Assembly: GCA_024734555.1 (NCBI GenBank)
Contig: JANPWX010019821.1
Location: forward strand, 267,982-331,981
Source of the DNA: Trochalopteron elliotii
Lineage: Eukaryota; Chordata; Aves; Passeriformes; Leiothrichidae
Direction of reading: 5' to 3'
Length of the DNA: 64,000 bases
Part shown: piece after piece, positions 39,299-51,900 of the stretch
Layout of the letters: every line of letters starts with the position of its first letter
Position numbering within the stretch: the stretch's first letter is position 1
Notes under the pieces: generated by a model
What the model saw: the letters and a program-made list of their open reading frames with translations, nothing else
The model's database searches: none
Told to the model about the DNA's origin: nothing
Translations under genes and position numbers: made by a program

Positions 39299-40776
39299 TG
39301 TAGTGGTTTCACGTTCACCAAATTCTGTTTTGCCTAATTTAGTGTAGTGGTTTGAGCGTCTAATCTCTTTTCCCTCTGGGAGACAGGATTTGGGAGAAAA
39401 AGGCAAAACAGGCTCAACTTAAGGTAAACAGATAGTTTTATTAACACACACTAAGAAAAAGAAAAAAGAGAAAAAATCAAATGAACCTTCTAAACCAACC
39501 CCTTCTCCTACCACAAACTGTTCACCTTCCCACACAACATAGAGAGAAACTATGAATTTCAGTCAGTTACAACCATTTCAACACAATCTTGCATCACTTT
39601 GGGAGAGGAGCCTCTCTAGAGTTTATGGAGATACATGCCACAAGAAAAGGTCTGGTGGCTTTCAATGTCACAAATCTGCAACCACCCAGAATTTGGCAGA
39701 TTCTGTGCAGTCCCGTCTATTTAACAGTTTCCCAAGCTGCTTACAGGCCTCCGCATGTTTGGGGTACTGTTTTAAGAATGCTTTTCTAGTACAAAATAAG
39801 GATTCTCTTCTTCTATCTCTAAAATCATCCCTATCTCAAAAGAAATAGAGACTTCCTTTTATGCCCAGGAGCCAGGGCCCAATCACTTCCTCTCTAGAAT
39901 TATCTTTGTCTCAAAGGCCAAGACCTCCTTATTTTTTCCCAGGAGCCGGAGATATACTCTATTCAAAATTCTCAGTTAAATCTCATGTATATCAGTACAC
40001 ACAACCCTTTGGCTAGAACTTGCATTTCCCCAAACAGCATTATGATATTACAAGAAATAGTCCATTTCTCCAGAATTCACATCCAGAGAAGTTCAGTCAG
40101 AAATGTCCACTTCCTTCATCCCTTCTTCCAAAAGTCTTTATCAGTTCTTTTGCTGACTTTGTCTCATGCTGTCTCTCTAGGTTTTAACTCACTCTGTCTT
40201 CCATGGAAGAAAGGGTTAATGTTTTTGCCCAGAGTCTTTCTTTCTCTCCCAGTGTTGAACTTCAAGTCAGGAACGCTGATGGATGACCCTCCTCCACCCC
40301 TGGTCAAATATAAAGCAACTCAAACTTGGATCAGCTCCCTGGAGCTCCGGAGAAAGTTTCTTAAGATTCTCTCCTCCCTTGGACCAAAGGCCCCGGCAGC
40401 CAGGCCCAGAGCACGGCTGCTGTGGCCCCCGACACAGGGCCAGCACTGCTGACCTGCAATCCTCCTCCTCTTTTCCCCATCGGAGGAGCCGGGGGAGAGA
40501 GGGGACACTGCTGGCCGGGGTAGCTCTCCCATGGGCAGCGGCCCCCCTGGAGGCCTGGCCCCCAGGGGGGCCCAGACCAAGCTTCTGACTTATGAGGTGA
40601 TGTTAGCTCCTTGCCAGCCGGAAAAGGGCCCAAGTCACCTCGGACCTTTGATTTTAAGACTGGGTCTCCAGAGGCGTGACTATCTCTTTAATTGGTCAGC
40701 CAAGCTGTCAATATTTGCTGTAACTTTCTTAGAGGAAAAAAAAAAAAAAAACTCACATCCATGCTAAACTACCACA
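39299..40776 (-). mobile_element. Solo LTR, ERVL type, 1,478 bp (minus strand)
   Basis: The left end is TGTAGTGGTTTCACG and the right end GCTAAACTACCACA, giving the imperfect inverted termini TGTAGT/ACCACA. A perfect 5-bp duplication CAGCA flanks it, the size typical of ERVL integration. The sense strand is minus: an AATAAA signal lies at plus 39,434-39,439 (TTTATT), and an ATTGG box appears on the plus strand at about 40,692. A GC-rich section (40,370-40,640) would be in U3. The start motif TGTAGTGGTTT is repeated 44 bases in (39,343). The 155-codon and shorter frames inside it, on both strands, are not genes. Confidence 0.85.
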
Positions 40777-40781
40777 CAGCA
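40777..40781. repeat. Target-site duplication, right copy (CAGCA)
   Basis: Exact second copy of the pentamer at the other end of the solo LTR. Confidence 0.8.
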
Positions 40782-41006
40782 CTATGTTATTCTGTTGATG
40801 TCCGAGATATTAAGAAACCTCAAAAAATGCTGCTCTCAAAAGCAGCATTTGCTGCTCCTCAGGTTCAGTGACAGGTTTCTGTGCATTGGTACATCTGGAG
40901 TCATACAGCACTTGAAAAGAATCCTCAGCAAATGCAAATTATTCCAGCTTCAGTCACACCAATGAAGCTCGGCCTATTTAGAAAAGGCATGGAGCTGGTC
41001 CACTCC

Positions 41007-41040
41007 ATAAAATAAATAAATAAATAAATAAATAATAAAA
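41007..41040. repeat. (AAAT)n microsatellite
   Basis: A run of AAAT units on the plus strand, seven or more copies, with a final imperfect unit. Confidence 0.9.
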
Positions 41041-41099
41041 ACTAAATAGCAAGCTGAAAGTCTTTGCAAGGAAATTCCCAGCTAAAAGCAGATTTTTTT

Positions 41100-41650
41100 T
41101 TCCATGGGAGTTATAAACCCTTGAAAGTAGCAGGTTTATAATGGAAATGCTGACACAACTTTAACTATAGCATTGCAAATGGCGATGCTATAATTAAGCT
41201 TCGATCTTCTTTGAAAAAAAGGAAGAGGGAGGTTATTGTTCAATGGACTGCTCTGTCATTTGCTGCAGTGATTCTTAATTGTGTCTCATTACTGCAAGAT
41301 GATCATTACTCTACTTGTCTATCTGATTTAGAGACCACTAAAAGTGTCTTGTAACAAGCAGCCGTCTCCTATGCAACAGTCCTTTGGCTCTCACCCTCAT
41401 TACTCAGAATCTGTCCAATTATTTGTCATTAAAGTAATAAAAAGGACTGCAGCAGAAAATGTGGGAGGTAATTGTTGGAGGCCTGCCGAGGAAAAAAATG
41501 AAAACTGTTTTTGAGGCACTGGGAAAGTGACATCGTTAATTAAGTGTTAGAGAATATGCAAATCAGTCACAATCTCAAGAGACTGCAGTAAAATAGAGAA
41601 AACATTATTATCATTTGCAGTAAAAGAAGGCAGAGTTTCCCAGTCAGTGT
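41100..41650. other. Possible conserved noncoding block
   Basis: A repeat-free stretch with many words typical of developmental enhancers: 'ctataattaagc', 'ttaattgtgtctcatta', 'gtcattaaagtaataaaa', 'cgttaattaag' and the octamer-like 'atgcaaatcag'. It looks less decayed than its flanks. Only multi-species alignment can decide; this is pattern impression. Confidence 0.25.
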
Positions 41651-41980
41651 TAGGTTTAGTTACTTCCTAAGAATGGCAGCCGCAATAGGGTGCAAGCTCC
41701 AAGTAAAATGAGCAGATGGATGTATTTCAGCATCAACTGTCCCTCTAACTTTCTGTAGCTCAGAGACAGTGAAGAAGGCAGTCACAGCATAGAATCCCAA
41801 TTAAGGATTTCCTATAAATGCTGTTTATTTGATAGCTACCTCACATGAGAGTATATATATCACACACTATAACTCCTTCACAAAATATCAGAAAAAAATT
41901 GTACAAGTGACTTAGTTGTTTGTTCATATCACTGAATATGCTGTAATTTACAATTCAGCTTCATGGGTTCATTTATTCAA

Positions 41981-42046
41981 GCAGAAAGAGAGAGAAAGGC
42001 AAAGAAGGAGAGGGAGAGAAAACCAGCAAGAAAGGAAGAGCAATAC
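41981..42046. repeat. Purine-rich (GA)n tract
   Basis: Mostly G and A in AGAGAGAAAGG-like units on the plus strand. Confidence 0.7.
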
Positions 42047-45031
42047 AAGAACTCTTGTGTAACTAATTAAAAAAAAAATGGGGGAGTCTTTCCAGGTAAT
42101 TATTTACACAAATGAAAAAAATGATACATCAGTCCTTAATCACACAGTTGTAGAAGGAAGATTATTGAAAGCAACTGTAATTTGGGCACATCGTGAGCAG
42201 ATGCAAAGGTGTGGCACATCACTTCAAAACAATCAAGTCCCAAAGAATCAATCTTCCTTCATGCTGAGCTTTAGATAGGAAAAAGGATACTCAAATTTAT
42301 GAGGAAAACAGTTCAGATGTGAATTAATAGATTTAACTGAACATATCTGGGCTATAAAACGTTGATTTCCAGAGCAGAAATTCAGGCACAAGGAGAAAGA
42401 GCCTGGACTAAAAGCCTCTCTGAGGCATCCTGATACGGATCTTTTCTTGACTTGGAAGGAAAGACAAAGGAATCTTGCAAAGTATCATAGATTAGTCCAA
42501 TGCATCTTGAGTATTACATCTTGACCATCAGGGTACTGTTCGATTCATTTACTCCATATTCAAGAATTTGCTGAGGTTTCTTGGGTCAGGTCAAGAGCAA
42601 CCTCAAGAGTAAAACTTCTCTGTTCCTTGCATGTATCTCTACTTTCTGGCCTCCTGAAACAAGTCCTGCTTAACATGCAATTTTAAGTCTCACAGGAAAG
42701 AATCACTTCTTTGTAAAGCTTTATGTATGGAAGCAAGACGATAGACTAATTATACCTTGTCAGACTTGGCACAAACAAAGTGTTTGACTTTAAGCTGTAG
42801 GAAAAAAGAAAAGCATATTTAAATTTGCATAGACCAGCTGTCTTCCTTTTTTTACCCACTCAGGTTTAACACAGGATGATCAGACAGAAAACACAGGGTA
42901 ACCTGATGTTCCTGCAGTAGTGAAGTCAACGAAACTTGACCACTGCGTAGAGAATCAGGCTGCAACAAAATTTAGTCTTCTTTAACTGGTAAGCAATCAA
43001 AGTAAATTATCCAAGGAGCACAATGGGACCATAAAATAGTTGTAGCAACGCACTTGGCCTCAGCATTCTGCACCTCAGCATTTAAGACATTATTATAGGT
43101 GTTGTGAAAATACATTGCACAACTTATTTGAGGATTAGGAGTTTAAGAAACAGCAGTCTTGAATAGATATTAACTCTCTAAACTTTGAAGTCTGGAAAGC
43201 AAAAAACCAAAATAAAATGTATAACTATTGTATATCATTTTAAACTGTCATTGTGGGCCAGCTCTACAGATAATTACAACCGAAATACTTTGTCCTAGGA
43301 CAGAGAGGAAATTTCCATCCTACAATTACGTAGGACAGTGGCTGCAAAATGCACAGAACAACTCTAAGATACAAGGTTAGTTTCACAAAACAACAGCAAG
43401 TAGACATGAGGCCATTTTCCCCTAATAGCACAGAAAAACAGATCATGTTTCATTTATTTATTTGTTTTGTTTGAATTTTTAATTTTTTTTAATTGCTGAG
43501 GTGTCTGGAACATTCTTTGTTTGTCTTTTTAAAAATTGCTAAGCTCTCCTAATATAAGTGGTTAGAATGGAAGTTCATTCAACTAGTCTAACCCTACACA
43601 CCAAGTAAACTAATTTTTTAAATGGTACACTATGAACAAGAACCCACTACACCCAGTCAGTATTTTCAGAGTCCCACATCTCAGTCTAATCATAACCAGA
43701 GTTTTTGAGTGACAGCATTCACTGTATTTTAGTTTATCCCTTTTACATCCCACACATCACTTTGGAAGTCTCAAATATTTTAGAGGTGTTGAAGTAAAGA
43801 GTGCAAACATAATTCAGAAACAGAGGAAGGGCTTCATCTGTCTGTTCCTGTGCTAACACACACAAAAATATTTTTCTGTCCTTATTGTGCTCTCAAAGAC
43901 TCACCAGGAGAGCTATGCTGGAATACAGACAAGTTCAAGAAAATGGTAAAATCAGAAATCTTTCAAAAATAAGAATAGAAGAATTCTTTCTCTATCTTAA
44001 TTACCAAAATACAAGCATGCATATAACTTTTGGAGTTACTTGTGAAGAATTTTTGTACGGCCCATCTAGGCTTCTCTCTAGAAGTTGCACTGCACATTTT
44101 CTGCATTTTGCCAGTTTTCAAACACAGCTATAGATTTTAAAATGAAAAATCTAAAACTAAAATCCACTTGTGAATTTGCACTGTAGTAACTTCCACTTGA
44201 TATTTAGAACAAGCTAAATATGCTTTTCAGGGTATTCCAAAGTACAGGAGGTGGTTTTTTGGGTTTATCAACTCTCACAGTGAAGGTTATTATCTTAGGT
44301 GGACAGTGCATCACTAAATGCAGCAAATGTCATTAGCAGTTTGGTTATTTTTTCCAGTGCTTGAAATCTCTGAGAGGAAGGAATTTTATAGCTCGGTGTG
44401 CTCTAACAGTCTAAAAATAAGACTCTACTCAGTCTGTGTTTTAAGCTTTTCATTAGATCCAAATCCCAGGCTTCTTTCTAAAAATTAAATGAAGGAAATT
44501 GGAAATAGGGACAACACATTCTTGTCGTCAGCAAGTTAAAGTGAGAAGTGTGTTTATTCACTCTTCTAGTTATATAATTTAATCTTGATTAAGCAGAGTT
44601 AAAAGTTCATTAACTCTTTGTTAGGATACTTTTGGTAAGGCCAAAAAAAAATTGAAAGTCTGCAAGCAGGTTTCTCCTCATCTAACACATTTTTCACTAC
44701 CTGTTGCCATTTTGGTTTTTCAAATTAAGTATATAATTACTTTGACTATATTCTTTCCTTAGAGATAGACAGGAAAATCTATGACTTGCGAAGGTGGAAA
44801 ACAAAGAAATCAATAGGTGTCTGCCTTAGTGGGAACCTGAGGGGATTCGTAAGTGTGGTAGCAAGAGCTGCTGATTTTGCTGAGATGCTATTCTACACTG
44901 TGTCAGAGATTATATCTTGATTCTTATAGCAGAATCAGTAAAAAAAAAACTACTACAAACTCTGCTTGCTTAGGGCAGAGAGAATACACTGGGAATCTAT
45001 TCAACAATTTCTCATGAGTGAATTTTTATTC

Positions 45032-45119
45032 ATATTTTCTGTCCTAACAAATACTCCCCACACATCACAGATATTTTTCTATCCTAAGAAATATTCCCCA
45101 TACTCCCAATATATCACAG
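45032..45119. repeat. Two-unit tandem duplication
   Basis: Unit one, 'atattttctgtcctaac...' ending 'cacatcacag' (45,032-45,070), is repeated as 'atatttttctatcctaag...' ending 'atatcacag' (45,071-45,119). The second copy carries an extra 10 bases. Confidence 0.75.
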
Positions 45120-45261
45120 TTTCATTAAGTAATTTTAAGAAGCAAAAGAATAAATATAATAAAAAGATTAAATGATGCACCAAGTTGCTCCAGAATGACA
45201 TCCAAATATTTCAAAGGGAACAGATCTTTTGGGTCATATTCACCTCTTTGTAAATGTACAG

Positions 45262-45301
45262 TAGGCTATACATAATAGGCTATAAATAATAGGCTATATT
45301 A
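45262..45301. repeat. 14-bp tandem repeat, three copies
   Basis: TAGGCTATACATAA, TAGGCTATAAATAA and TAGGCTATATTA follow each other directly. Confidence 0.85.
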
Positions 45302-48300
45302 TTTTAAAAGTAATATAAGACACTTCTAAACTTTTCAACAAAATAATAATAGAATTAAAACATGGTTCTGATTATGGACATTGACTGCAGTACATGTCTG
45401 GAAAATAATTAATTTTGTCTAGAGTTCAGGTATAACCACACTGGTAACAACACTAATAAACTTGATAAATTAAAAGACTTGCTGAACTGAATAGGAAGTC
45501 AGCAAGATTAGTAGAACAATAATATGAAAACTTTAAAAATTAAAAGGACCATGAGAAACTTAAATAGTGAACCAGAGTTTAGATAAATATGAGATAAATA
45601 TCACATTCTTACAATGGTTCACTGTGTCTAACCCTTTGCAATTATTTTCTAACATTTACAAAGTGAGCAATGCTGTTAGTATTTGTGTCATTGCTATTAG
45701 TAGCTATAGTACTTTTAACAAAACACTCTGAAAACAGAACCATTTCCCTCTCTATTAGCTTTTTCCCAAGCTGTAACTAACTTCCCACATGTTCAGTGAG
45801 ATAGCTGACAGGAAAAAATAGGGAAAAGCACATTATATGGGTTAGGATCCTTTCCCTGTCAAATGCTTCCATTGGTTGTGAGACTTAAACAGTAAGTTTC
45901 AAACACTTAGCTATGTAATTATTTTATGAGATCCATATTCTGGTTAAAGCCTGTTATTATTACTGGATATCATGTAAATCAAACAATAGCTTACAATCTA
46001 ATTATTACAAACCCATGAGTTCTGTCAACAGAATTTGACCCAAGGAGATCTGTTGTTCACACCATTTTGCAATGAAACAGAAGTCATTTAGAAATAGATA
46101 AATACTTCTTTAGAGTAAAAATAAAGATAATTGTGAAGGATTGCTGTGTGTACAATGTTCTGAAAACAGGAATCTAAATAGCATAACAATGTGTCTTCCA
46201 CATATTGTTTTAGAACAACTCTGATGCCCTCATGTGGGTAAAAGATATTTTAACACATGCCAAGTTGGCTGAAAATTAATGTTATGAAACAAATGTAACA
46301 TTGCAAACAAATTTAGGGACAAAATTTTTGATATTAAGAATAGAATAAATTTTATTTTCACTTCATTTTGAGTAGGAAGATGCACTAAATGTATGAAAAC
46401 AAATAAATAAAGCAAAAACAAACAAACAAACCTCCCTCAAACAAGACATAAGAACTATTTGAGAAAAAAAGTCAGGTAACAAACATAAAATGTGCATCAT
46501 TCCAAAGAAGGGCTTTACTTGCTATGATTATCTAAGTGTTCAGAATTGTATTTTATTTATATGGTTGTTTAAAAACTGCCTTGAACAGAAAAACAATCAT
46601 TAATTTCTCACTTTTTACTTCAACCATCAGCTCTTATAAATATGGTCTTTTCTAGTGGGAAGCCTAATTTTTGTGTTTAGGGGGTAGGTGATTAATTGAA
46701 GAGTGAAAAATAAAATTCTTTGTCTTTTGTTTAAATTCATTCATGTCTATACCCTGGGATAGAATAATTTTTTTAAAGATTTGCTGTTTTAATGATTGAC
46801 TGTCTATGCTTAATCTTCATATCACACTGAACATAAATAAAAAAGGTCTGCTAAAATTGATTATTTCCAGATTTGGAAATGTATCATTACTATATATTTG
46901 TACTGAAATTGTACCAAGTTATTTCAGGAATAAGCTAAACTTATAGACAACTATAAACAACCATAAGAATTATAAGAAAGAATATATATAAGAAATAAAA
47001 GAACTATAAGAAAGAATTCCTCATATGCCAAAGATATCAGAATGTGTGTATTTTTATGACCTGACTACAGCAGAGTCTCTGGGAAAAATAAGATATAAGA
47101 GCTACATCATTTAAACCAATGGGCATTTCATGGACTTTCTACCCCCAAACTGTCTAGATGAATGTGATTATATTCCCTTTGGAACCCTTTTATTTCTTTT
47201 TGTGTGATAAAATACATATGACAAACAATTACTCAAAGAACTCAGGGGTTTTTATACAGTTAGATGATCTGTGAACGGTCTGTTTTCTGAGTGTATTCAT
47301 TATTTCACTATAAATACTTTATGTGAACATATCTGCCCAAGGGTCTGCTGCAAATTATTCACTTTGGTTAGTGTATTTCTTTGACTATTTTTAATTCATC
47401 ATTTGTTCTCTACACCTAAATCACATGAGCTACATGGCATTGTTTCTGCTTCTCAGTTATTTGACTCAAGAAAACCTTTGTAAAACAGTAGGAAAATTAC
47501 TTAATCAGGCCTACTAAACAAATATAACTGAATGTATATTAATATTCTTCTGAAGAACAGTAATTCCTCATTATTAATATAAACAGATGTCTCTTCTGAG
47601 CAAGTGTTTGCAACAAAAAAAGGGTAAACAGAAGCATAAATTCTGGTCAGATCAAAATCAATTGGAATTTTAGGCCAAAGGAATATACTTTTTCTTCCCA
47701 TTGTTTACTCAGCCTTGGCTTCTTCACTTAAAAAAATGCCAAGAAATTAATAAACATTACAAGTTCTATATCAGAAAAGAGACAAATCCAACACAAGGAA
47801 AAAAATTCATAGCAATGCTGCAACCAGCATGAATAAGATCTTCAAATTTATATAAAATTTTAGACTGATCATATGACTTTCCCTTTTGGATGAGGAGAGA
47901 ACCACTGGAAGATGCATCACTTCAAAGGATTATGGTAGATCCCATCTCCTAGTACAAGTCAAGAAACAGATACAAGGAAATTGAACTCTGCTCCAATAAC
48001 CAGAAGACTCAGATTTGGCCTGAAAGGCTGCCTTTAAAATATCACACCTTTTGCCTCCACATACAAAAAAGCTTGTCTGTGAGCAGTATATGGCAGGGCA
48101 GTATTTTCTGGGGGAATCTTTATCAGATGGTGAGGCAAAGTAGGGATGGATAGTAAAAAAAAAACCCTAACAAAACAAAAGCTGCAAAGAGAACAAGCAA
48201 CCTGAGGCAATACCTTAAGATTATCCCTTTAAGAGTAAATATTGGCACTACCACAGTTTAATTCCTTTACAGCATTTTCCCTGGATCAGGTAGGTTTCCT

Positions 48301-48719
48301 TGTAAGGCTAAGGAATGCAGAGGTAGAAACACCCTTGGAATAAAATTAATGAATTTTTCAAGTTTTAAAATTTATACTGAAACCCAGATGTTTTAAATAC
48401 TCAAGGTGACTTTTCTAGCATATCTATTTTTCCAGGATAATTATCTGCTCTCAAAAGAACGTAGGAAAAAGACTGCACCTTTTTCCTGTGTCATAAGGAG
48501 GCCCTTACCCACTCAGGACAAATTCTAAGATCACAGCATATCCAAACTGTAACATTTTCACATTACTTTCTGTCAAACTGGAACTTGCAGCTTCTTGCTG
48601 ATAAGCAACCTCATAAGTTTTAGCCTCCCCATGTTAAAACTAGTGCTTTTACTAATGACCAATATAATTTTATTACATCCCTGAAACTTTTTATATTTGC
48701 ACTTTTTGTTGCAAAGATA

Positions 48720-48984
48720 GGGGAATTATTTCAAACCGAAAGAGTAGATTTAGGCTATGTATTAGGAAAAAAAATCTTACTGTGATGGTAGTGAGGAACA
48801 GCTTGCCCATAGAAATTGCAGATGCCCCATTTCTGAAAATGGTCAAGGCAAGTGGACAGAGCTCTGAGCAACTGGGTGTAGTGAGAAATGTTCCTGTTCT
48901 TGGCAGAAGGTTTGGAACTAGATGATCTTTAGATCTCTTCCTACCTAAACCCTTTGATGACTCTATGATCCTATGATTCTGCTT
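48720..48984 (+). mobile_element. CR1 LINE 3' end fragment
   Basis: Plus strand: 'aaaaatcttactgtgatgg', 'tagtgaggaacagcttgcc', 'gagctctgagcaactggg', 'ggtttggaactagatgatc' and the terminal 'ctatgatcctatgattctg'. This is the ORF2 C-terminus plus 3' UTR of CR1, well diverged. Confidence 0.85.
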
Positions 48985-49627
48985 TGAAATACCAGCTTTT
49001 GGGTAGGAGCATGTAGTACTCTACATTATAAGTAAATGATTTTCAAATATTCGATTTATTCAATAAATAAGTAAATGACTTTCAAAATCAAATGAATTCG
49101 CTAAGTCATTGTTCTGAATGTCTGCATCTAAGGGGAGTTTTGGATATAGTCCATTAAAAAAAAAAGAAAAGAAAAAAGGGGGGGAAAAAAGGAAAACCAA
49201 ACATTACTTTTTTCTTATTGTCAACATCACCTGCTTGTTTACATGTTTTTCTTGAGTGTTTCACTGAGGAGTCTCACTACCAATTGAGTCTTCCTCAGAA
49301 GCTTGTTTCAAGTCACTACAAAAACAAAAAACAGAAATAAAATAAGTAAAATGCCTAACTCTCCAAAATAATGCAGAAGTTATCCCGTGAGAGTCAAACA
49401 TCTGATGTTTTCCATTAATGTTGATGACAAATCAACTTTGCGAAAGGATCTTAAAATTGCTTAGAAGTTGCTTTTAAAGAACTTTGCTTTTTTGTCACTA
49501 AGAATGTCTTTAAATCTGCCATAACTATAGAAAAATTCCAGTATTCAGTTAAGACTTGGTGAAATTTAACTCAAATTTCGCTTAAACTGAAGTTTAGTAT
49601 GACTAAGCAGATTCTACTATTCAGATT

Positions 49628-50026
49628 CTACTCTTCTAGAGATGATGTCTCCACACAACATTTCATCTGGTCTTTCAGACCAGAAAGAAAATAGGGTTTT
49701 TCCTGCCACTCCAAACCAAGTTTCAGGTGAACACCAGAGCGAAGACCAAGAAACTTCTCAACCCACTGCCTTCCAAATATGCCACATGCCTTCTTCTGTT
49801 GTCCCATTAAGCCTGAACTGGAAATTGCCTGATTTGAACAGGAGACTAAGATTTTTTTTTTGACAACAGACATTCTTAAGCAGACAAGAATGAACATAAC
49901 GCCTAAAATGAGAATGGATGAGGTGACAGAAATTATGGTCAGCAGTGAGAGGAGCAGAGAAGCCTCAAAATGGTGAGGACAAACCAAAGAATGCTCCAGC
50001 CAGAAGACAGCACCATAAAAGAAACA
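49628..50026 (-). other. Unassigned open frame with one membrane-like segment
   Basis: A minus-strand frame of about 130 codons is open from just after a TAA near 50,028 to the TAG at 49,628. It has a strongly hydrophobic stretch of about 28 residues (LLLSLLTIISVTSSILILG onward) followed by Arg and Lys residues (LRMSVVKKK), the pattern of a single membrane span with positive residues on one side. No ATG lies before the hydrophobic stretch in this frame, no family is recognised, and no convincing splice sites were identified. It may be a chance frame; a degraded terminal exon of a membrane protein is the alternative. Confidence 0.15.
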
Positions 50027-50450
50027 GTTTGGGAATTATTATGAGCTGAGAGGAAAGGGTAAGTATAAATGGGCTTTTTAGAAACACCAGGCTAAAACCA
50101 GCAAGAGACAGGTGAGAAAAAAACCCAGAAACTTATTCATTCTTTCCCATAGTGCTGCATCTGTAGAACTAGACCTGAAAACCCAAGACAACAACTCTTA
50201 CAAACACTTTCAGTTTTGGAGTAAGTCTCTCAAGAGCATTCAGTACAACTGGACACTAAACAGCTTGCTTCCAAACAAGGACTGAGTCTAAAACTGCTTA
50301 TTTGGAAAGATTATTTCAGATCAGCCATCTTTCTGAAGTTTATGGAATTAAACCTGATTTTAAATTTAATCAATAATCTTGCATTTGCAAATTCTAAACC
50401 AAATATGCCCAAAGGCTGAATCAAGGAAATAGACTTAGGAATTAAATGCT

Positions 50451-50548
50451 GGGGCGGGGGGGGGGGGGGGGGAAGAACAAACAAACAAAAAAACCCAATC
50501 AAAACAAAACAACAAACAAACAAACAAAACCCCAAACAACAACAAAAA
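50451..50548. repeat. Poly-G run followed by CAAA-rich repeat
   Basis: GGGGC followed by 17 consecutive G (50,456-50,472), then an A/C-rich stretch of CAAA units. The G run can form a quadruplex and is also prone to length error in sequencing. Confidence 0.9.
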
Positions 50549-51220
50549 AGCAGACTTATCACTTGATTTAAAATTAGCTGCCACAATTGGGAAGAATGCC
50601 TATTAGCAGTTATTCCTTTTTATGCTGTGTACAAATGACTGGTGCTAAGCAGTCTCATTTAAAATGTGGATCAGACTCTCACATGTTGCCAGCACCTGGA
50701 TATAAGGTCTGTAGCAGACACTCATGTGTTTTCACCCTTACAAACACATGGGCACTTTCACATCCAGAGCTGGCTGTTAATAGTTCCACCCACCACTTTC
50801 TCCCAAGTCCCTTCACCTATTCACCAGCTGGTGCAGCTTGGCCATCATACACTCATTCACTCACCCACATTCCAGATACTGGAATGGTATTTTCATACTT
50901 TGATGGCAATCCTACTGTAGCCCCATGCTCCCTGAATAAGCAAGGTCAAACCTGAAAATCAAATAGTGGGGTTTTTTTTTCTCTAAAAAGGGGAAACATC
51001 TTCCAGTAATGCACATAGGATGCTTGTACATTTCTTCCTTTCACAATAATTTATAATCAAAATTATTATATTTCATAATATTACATTGTATAAGCTTTTT
51101 TGGTACTTGTGGTATTTACACTTGTGTTAAGCATGGGCTTTAACGCTTCCATCACTACCCAAAGAAGAGTTGCAAATTTTCACTTTAAACATCCCACAAA
51201 AGTAAATCAAATTAAAAAGG

Positions 51221-51703
51221 AATAGAATTTTAGAATGGTTTGGATTGGAAGGGACCTTAAAGATCATGAAATTTCAACTGCTCTGCCATGTGTAGAGACA
51301 CCTTCCACTAGACCTGATTGCTCAAAGCCCTGTTCAGCGTAGTACTGAACATCGCCAAGGTTGGGGCATCCACAACTACTAAGGGCAACCTGTTCCAGTG
51401 CCTCGCTATCCTCACTGTAGAGAATTTCTTCCATACATCTAATCTAAATTTCCCCGCTTTCAGTTTGAAGCCATTCCCCCTTGTACCATCACTACAGTTG
51501 GTTATGAAGAGACCCTCTCCATCTTTCTGGTAAGCCCTCTTCAGATATTGGAGGGTTGCTATGAGATCTCCACTCAGCCTTCTCTTCTTCAAGCTTAACG
51601 GCCCCAACTTTCTCAGCCTGTCTTCTCTGACAAGGGCCCCTATCAATCTCACAAATTCCTCTGGATTTGTTCCAACAGTTCCATGTCCTTCTTATGTTGT
51701 GTC
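51221..51703 (-). mobile_element. CR1 LINE, 3' end with ORF2 C-terminus
   Basis: The minus-strand frame 51,652-51,308 gives 114 residues of ORF2 C-terminus: RLRKLGPLSLKKRRLSGDLI, then GTRGNGFKLKAGKFRLD, and ARHWNRLPLVVV near the end. The 3' UTR runs to about 51,221 (antisense of 'ggattggaagggaccttaa'). Upstream, 'tttgttccaacagttcc' continues the CR1 sequence to about 51,703. It is better preserved than the copy at 3.9 kb. Confidence 0.9.
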
Positions 51704-51900
51704 AGGGTGGTGAGACACTGGAAAAGATTGCCTGGGGAGGTTGTAAATGCCTCAACCCCAGCTATGTTCAAGACCAAGTTGAATAAGTCTTTGAGCAACC
51801 TGGTCTAGCAGGAGGTATCCCTGCCCATGGCTGGAGGGTTTGGAACTCATTGATGTCTAAGACCCCTTGCAATCTCTTAACATTCTGAGATGTTAAGAGA
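51704..51900 (+). mobile_element. CR1 LINE 3' tail, opposite orientation
   Basis: Plus strand: 'agggtggtgagacactgg', 'aaaagattgcctggggagg', 'gagcaacctggtctagcag', 'ggtatccctgcccatggc', then a worn end. It lies directly between two minus-strand CR1 pieces, so it either inserted into one of them or landed at their junction. Confidence 0.85.

Larger units (their letters stand above)
40782..48719. other. Long unique AT-rich stretch, no gene seen
   Basis: Almost 8 kb without recognised exons or interspersed repeats. Frames are 60-82 codons and unremarkable. Microsatellites, two small tandem duplications and a possible conserved block are given separately. Confidence 0.55.
48985..51220. other. Unique sequence with simple repeats
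   Basis: No convincing exon. It contains an A/G-rich run (49,156-49,199), a poly-G run with a CAAA-rich tail (50,451-50,548), and a minus-strand frame with one hydrophobic segment, listed below. Confidence 0.5.

Noticed and set aside
39985..40588. 155- and 101-codon frames on the plus strand and 86-90-codon frames on the minus strand
   Set aside because: All are inside the solo LTR with the CAGCA duplication, overlapping in both directions in its GC-rich section.
42535..42560. tRNA T-loop-like word 'gttcgattc'
   Set aside because: No acceptor stem, anticodon arm or matching A box could be laid out around it.
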